Shown here in pieces: positions 61,518 through 64,000 of a stretch of DNA of 64,000 nucleotides (its first letter is position 1; every line of letters begins with the position of its first letter). The stretch is from positions 3,990,001-4,054,000 of the forward strand of contig NZ_JAVIZX010000001.1 of NCBI RefSeq assembly GCF_031453675.1, given 5' to 3'. The stretch is from Paracidovorax wautersii. Its GTDB lineage: Bacteria; Pseudomonadota; Gammaproteobacteria; Burkholderiales; Burkholderiaceae_C. Made by a program: the position numbers and the translations under genes. Under the pieces are notes generated by a model, which saw only the letters and a list, made by a program, of their open reading frames with translations, did not search any database and had not been told where the DNA came from.

Positions 61518-61593
61518 TGGCGACCCTACGGGGATTCGAACCCCGGTACTCACCGTGAAAGGGTGATGTCCTAGGCCTCTAGACGATAGGGTC
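61518..61593 (-). tRNA. tRNA-Glu (TTC), copy 2 of the tandem
   Basis: 76 bases with encoded CCA. Acceptor GACCCTA/TAGGGTC, anticodon TTC in CTTTCAC, T-arm GGGGTTCGAATCCCC. Confidence 0.97.
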
Positions 61594-61619
61594 AAAACCT
61601 GGAACTAACCTATAAATTG

Positions 61620-61695
<76 letters not shown>

Positions 61696-61759
61696 ACTGC
61701 TCTTTGGCTTGCACCAAAGAAAATCCTTTGCACATCAGCGACCTGCAAAGGACTTTGAC

Positions 61760-61836
61760 TGGCGGAGTGGACGGGACTCGAACCCGCGACCCCCGGCGTG
61801 ACAGGCCGGTATTCTAACCAACTGAACTACCACTCC
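61760..61836 (-). tRNA. tRNA-Asp (GTC), copy 1 of the tandem
   Basis: Identical in sequence to the tRNA at 61392-61468, 368 bases away. Confidence 0.97.
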
Positions 61837-61885
61837 TGGCAGGCAGCTTTCGCTTGCGTATGCACACAAGCCAAGCGCTACAACT

Positions 61886-61961
61886 TGGCGACCCTACGGG
61901 GATTCGAACCCCGGTACTCACCGTGAAAGGGTGATGTCCTAGGCCTCTAGACGATAGGGTC
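61886..61961 (-). tRNA. tRNA-Glu (TTC), copy 1 of the tandem
   Basis: Identical to the tRNA at 61518-61593, again 368 bases away. Confidence 0.97.
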
Positions 61962-61996
61962 AAAACCTGGGAACTAACCGTTCTCTAACTTCAGAT

Positions 61997-62072
<76 letters not shown>

Positions 62073-62137
62073 ACTTGACTTCGATATTCACACTGTGTTT
62101 ATCGTCATCACCTGAGCCTTGAATTATAGACAGGTTT

Positions 62138-63550
62138 TTAGCCCTTTCGCAATCTCGCTGCAATTTTTTCGCGACCGACCAATTCAAGCACCGCATCGAC
62201 CGATGGCGTGTGCGCAGTCCCCACCGTCAGCACGCGCACCGGCATGGCCAGTTGCGGCATCTTCAGGCCATGGGCTGCCAGTACCTGCTTGAACGCGGCG
62301 GCGATGGAGGCCTTGTCCCAGGCGCACTCCAGCAGCGCCGTGCGCAGGGATTCGATGGCAGGCCACACTGCCTCCGTCACATGCTGGGCACGCTCTTCGG
62401 CATGGGGCCTGACGTCTCCATAGAACACTTGGGCCCAATCCGCCAGCGCCACGGTGGTCTCGCAGCGGTCCTTGAAGAGTGCGCAAATGCGCGGCAGTCG
62501 GCCATCGGCCAGCACTTCCGAGGCCAGCCCCCGTTGCTCGAGCGTGCGCCCGATCAGGGCAGCCAGGGCGTCGTCCGGCATCGCCTTCAGATGTTGCGCA
62601 TTCACCCAGCGCAGCTTGGCCTCGTCGAACTGGGCCGCGCTGCGGCCCAGGTGGTCGAGGTTGAACCACTGCAGGAACTGCTCGCGGCTGAAGATCTCGT
62701 CGTCTCCGTGACTCCAGCCCAGGCGCGCGAGGTAGTTCACCATGGCTTCGGGCAGGTAGCCCTCGTCGCGGTACTGCGTCACGGGCTTGGCACCGTTGCG
62801 CTTGCTCATCTTCTCGCCCTGCTCGTTGAGCACGGTAGGAAGGTGCGCATACACCGGCGGCTCCTTGCCAAGCGCGCGGAAGATGTTGATCTGGCGCGGC
62901 GTGTTGTTCACATGGTCATCGCCACGGATCACGTGGGAGATTTCCATGTCGATATCGTCCACCACCACGCAGAAGTTGTAGGTGGGCGTTCCATCGGGAC
63001 GCGCGATCACCAGGTCGTCAAGCTCCTGGTTGCTTATCTCGATGCGACCCTTGACCTTGTCTTCCCAGGCGACCACGCCGTCCACGGGGTTGCGGAAACG
63101 CAGCACGGGCTGTACGCCTTCGGGAACAGGCGGCAGGGTCTTGCCAGGCTCCGGGCGCCACGTGCCGTCGTAGCGCGGCTTCTGCTTGGCGGCCATCTGG
63201 CGCTCCCGCAGGGCATCCAGTTCAGGCACGCTCATGTAGCAGGGATAGACGAGGCCCTGTTCCTGCATCTGCCGCAGCACTTCCTTGTAGCGGTCCATGC
63301 GCTGCATTTGGTAGAACGGACCTTCGTCAGGCTGCATGCCCAACCAGTCCATGCTTTCCAGAATGACGTCGACCGCCGCCTGGCTCGACCTCTCCAGGTC
63401 CGTGTCTTCGATGCGAAGGATGAAATCGCCCCCCGTTGCCCGGGCAAACGCCCAGGGATAGAGCGCGGAACGGATGTTGCCGAGGTGGATGAAGCCGGTA
63501 GGGGACGGTGCGAAGCGGGTACGGATGCGCTGGGTCATGGGTGGGGTCAT
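62138..63550 (-). CDS. gltX: glutamyl-tRNA synthetase
   Basis: 470 residues, class I synthetase. HIGH-equivalent [20 protein letters not shown] near the start, KMSKR in [16 protein letters not shown], and the anticodon-binding helical domain to the C-terminus. It charges tRNA-Glu, and two tRNA-Glu genes lie directly downstream on the same strand. The start is ATG 63550, immediately after the metZ stop, or ATG 63538 four codons later (MTQRIRTRF), which is closer to the family start. Confidence 0.97.
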   Translation of the reverse strand: MTPPMTQRIRTRFAPSPTGFIHLGNIRSALYPWAFARATGGDFILRIEDTDLERSSQAAVDVILESMDWLGMQPDEGPFYQMQRMDRYKEVLRQMQEQGLVYPCYMSVPELDALRERQMAAKQKPRYDGTWRPEPGKTLPPVPEGVQPVLRFRNPVDGVVAWEDKVKGRIEISNQELDDLVIARPDGTPTYNFCVVVDDIDMEISHVIRGDDHVNNTPRQINIFRALGKEPPVYAHLPTVLNEQGEKMSKRNGAKPVTQYRDEGYLPEAMVNYLARLGWSHGDDEIFSREQFLQWFNLDHLGRSAAQFDEAKLRWVNAQHLKAMPDDALAALIGRTLEQRGLASEVLADGRLPRICALFKDRCETTVALADWAQVFYGDVRPHAEERAQHVTEAVWPAIESLRTALLECAWDKASIAAAFKQVLAAHGLKMPQLAMPVRVLTVGTAHTPSVDAVLELVGREKIAARLRKG

Positions 63551-64000
63551 TCAGTCCAGGGAGTCGAGGCCACGGGCCAGATCGTCGGTCAGGTCGCCGA
63601 TATGCTCCAGGCCCACGGCGACACGGATCAAGCCCTGCCCGATGCCTGCAGCCTGCCGCTGCTCTTCTGTGAGGCGGCCATGCGAGGTGCTGGCCGGATG
63701 GGTGATGGTGGTCTTGGTATCGCCGAGGTTGGCGGTGATGCTGCACACGCGGGTGCTGTCGATCACGTGAAAGGCCCGGCTGCGGGCCGCGGCCGCGTCC
63801 CCTGCCGGCGCCTTGACGTCGAAGGACAGCACCGCGCCGCCCATTCCCGACTGCTGCTGCATGGCCAGCGCATGCTGGGGATGCGAAGCCAGGCCGGGAT
63901 AGTAGACGCGCGAGACGCGCGGATGCGCTTCCAGCCACTGTGCCAACTGCTGCGCGTTGGCGCTCTGGGCCTTGACGCGGATGGACAGCGTCTCCAGCCC
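63551..64000 (-). CDS. metZ: O-succinylhomoserine sulfhydrylase MetZ, C-terminal part (runs off window)
   Basis: The last 149 residues of a Cys/Met-metabolism PLP enzyme. It has GLETLSIRVKAQSANAQQLA at the visible start, HPRVSRVYYPGLASHPQHAL, and the C-terminal SITANLGDTKTTITHPASTS with HGRLTEEQRQAAGIGQGLIR, which are MetZ-like. The PLP lysine lies outside the window. It makes homocysteine directly from sulfide. It ends directly before the gltX start. Confidence 0.92.
   Translation of the reverse strand, partial: GLETLSIRVKAQSANAQQLAQWLEAHPRVSRVYYPGLASHPQHALAMQQQSGMGGAVLSFDVKAPAGDAAAARSRAFHVIDSTRVCSITANLGDTKTTITHPASTSHGRLTEEQRQAAGIGQGLIRVAVGLEHIGDLTDDLARGLDSLD

Overview
This window looks like a chromosomal segment of a Comamonadaceae betaproteobacterium, most likely Acidovorax or a close relative. 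The support is its high GC, the beta-type gene families (Bug solute receptor, NasT/ANTAR, PhaR-like sites before a phasin, FecIRA), and short dispersed hairpin repeats of a kind I associate with that family. The genus is inferred, because no rRNA is present.

Layout. 0-6 kb: 5' end of tsaD, a Liv-type binding lipoprotein, an IR-bounded 267-bp repeat, then nasT and the nitrate transporter nrtA-nrtB-nrtD behind a sigma54 promoter and an ANTAR-type attenuator. 6-11 kb: CBS protein, PAS chemoreceptor and a BaeS/BaeR-like two-component system, divergent from a tripartite RND efflux operon (11.2-17.3 kb). 17.3-25.7 kb: a second copy of the IR-bounded repeat, then a second sigma54 promoter and ANTAR-type attenuator driving the nitrate reductase operon: FAD electron-transfer subunit, exported PilJ-domain protein, nasA (with a one-base frameshift), ybiB, cobA and a cytosolic PilJ/MCP-like protein. 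25.7-31.8 kb: thioesterase, membrane hydroxylase, and a FecI/FecR/TonB-receptor iron module. 31.9-37.1 kb: BaiN-like flavoprotein carrying repeat-derived insertions, ArsR-type regulator, MFS transporter, two small ferredoxin-like-fold proteins, rpsU and yqeY. 37.3-42.2 kb: LysR/tartrate dehydrogenase pair and a PaiB/MocR group. 42.2-48.4 kb: galactarate-type sugar acid cluster. 48.4-58.1 kb: a Gln/Asn-rich microprotein, crcB, LOG protein, MFS, rmuC, hydroxyacid dehydrogenase, NhaD-like antiporter, pncB and a thioesterase. 58.2-64 kb: phasin, ferric iron binding protein, a short-chain dehydrogenase with a palindromic operator, a tandemly duplicated Ala-Glu-Asp tRNA cluster, gltX and the 3' end of metZ.

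The best-integrated system is nitrate assimilation. Transport and reduction are in two operons 15 kb apart, yet both have near-consensus -24/-12 promoters and leaders with hexaloop hairpins whose last stem overlaps a terminator stem. This is the arrangement expected for NasT-mediated antitermination. No NasS-like cytosolic nitrate sensor is visible. Two proteins with PilJ/NarX-type sensor motifs are encoded within the reductase operon instead.
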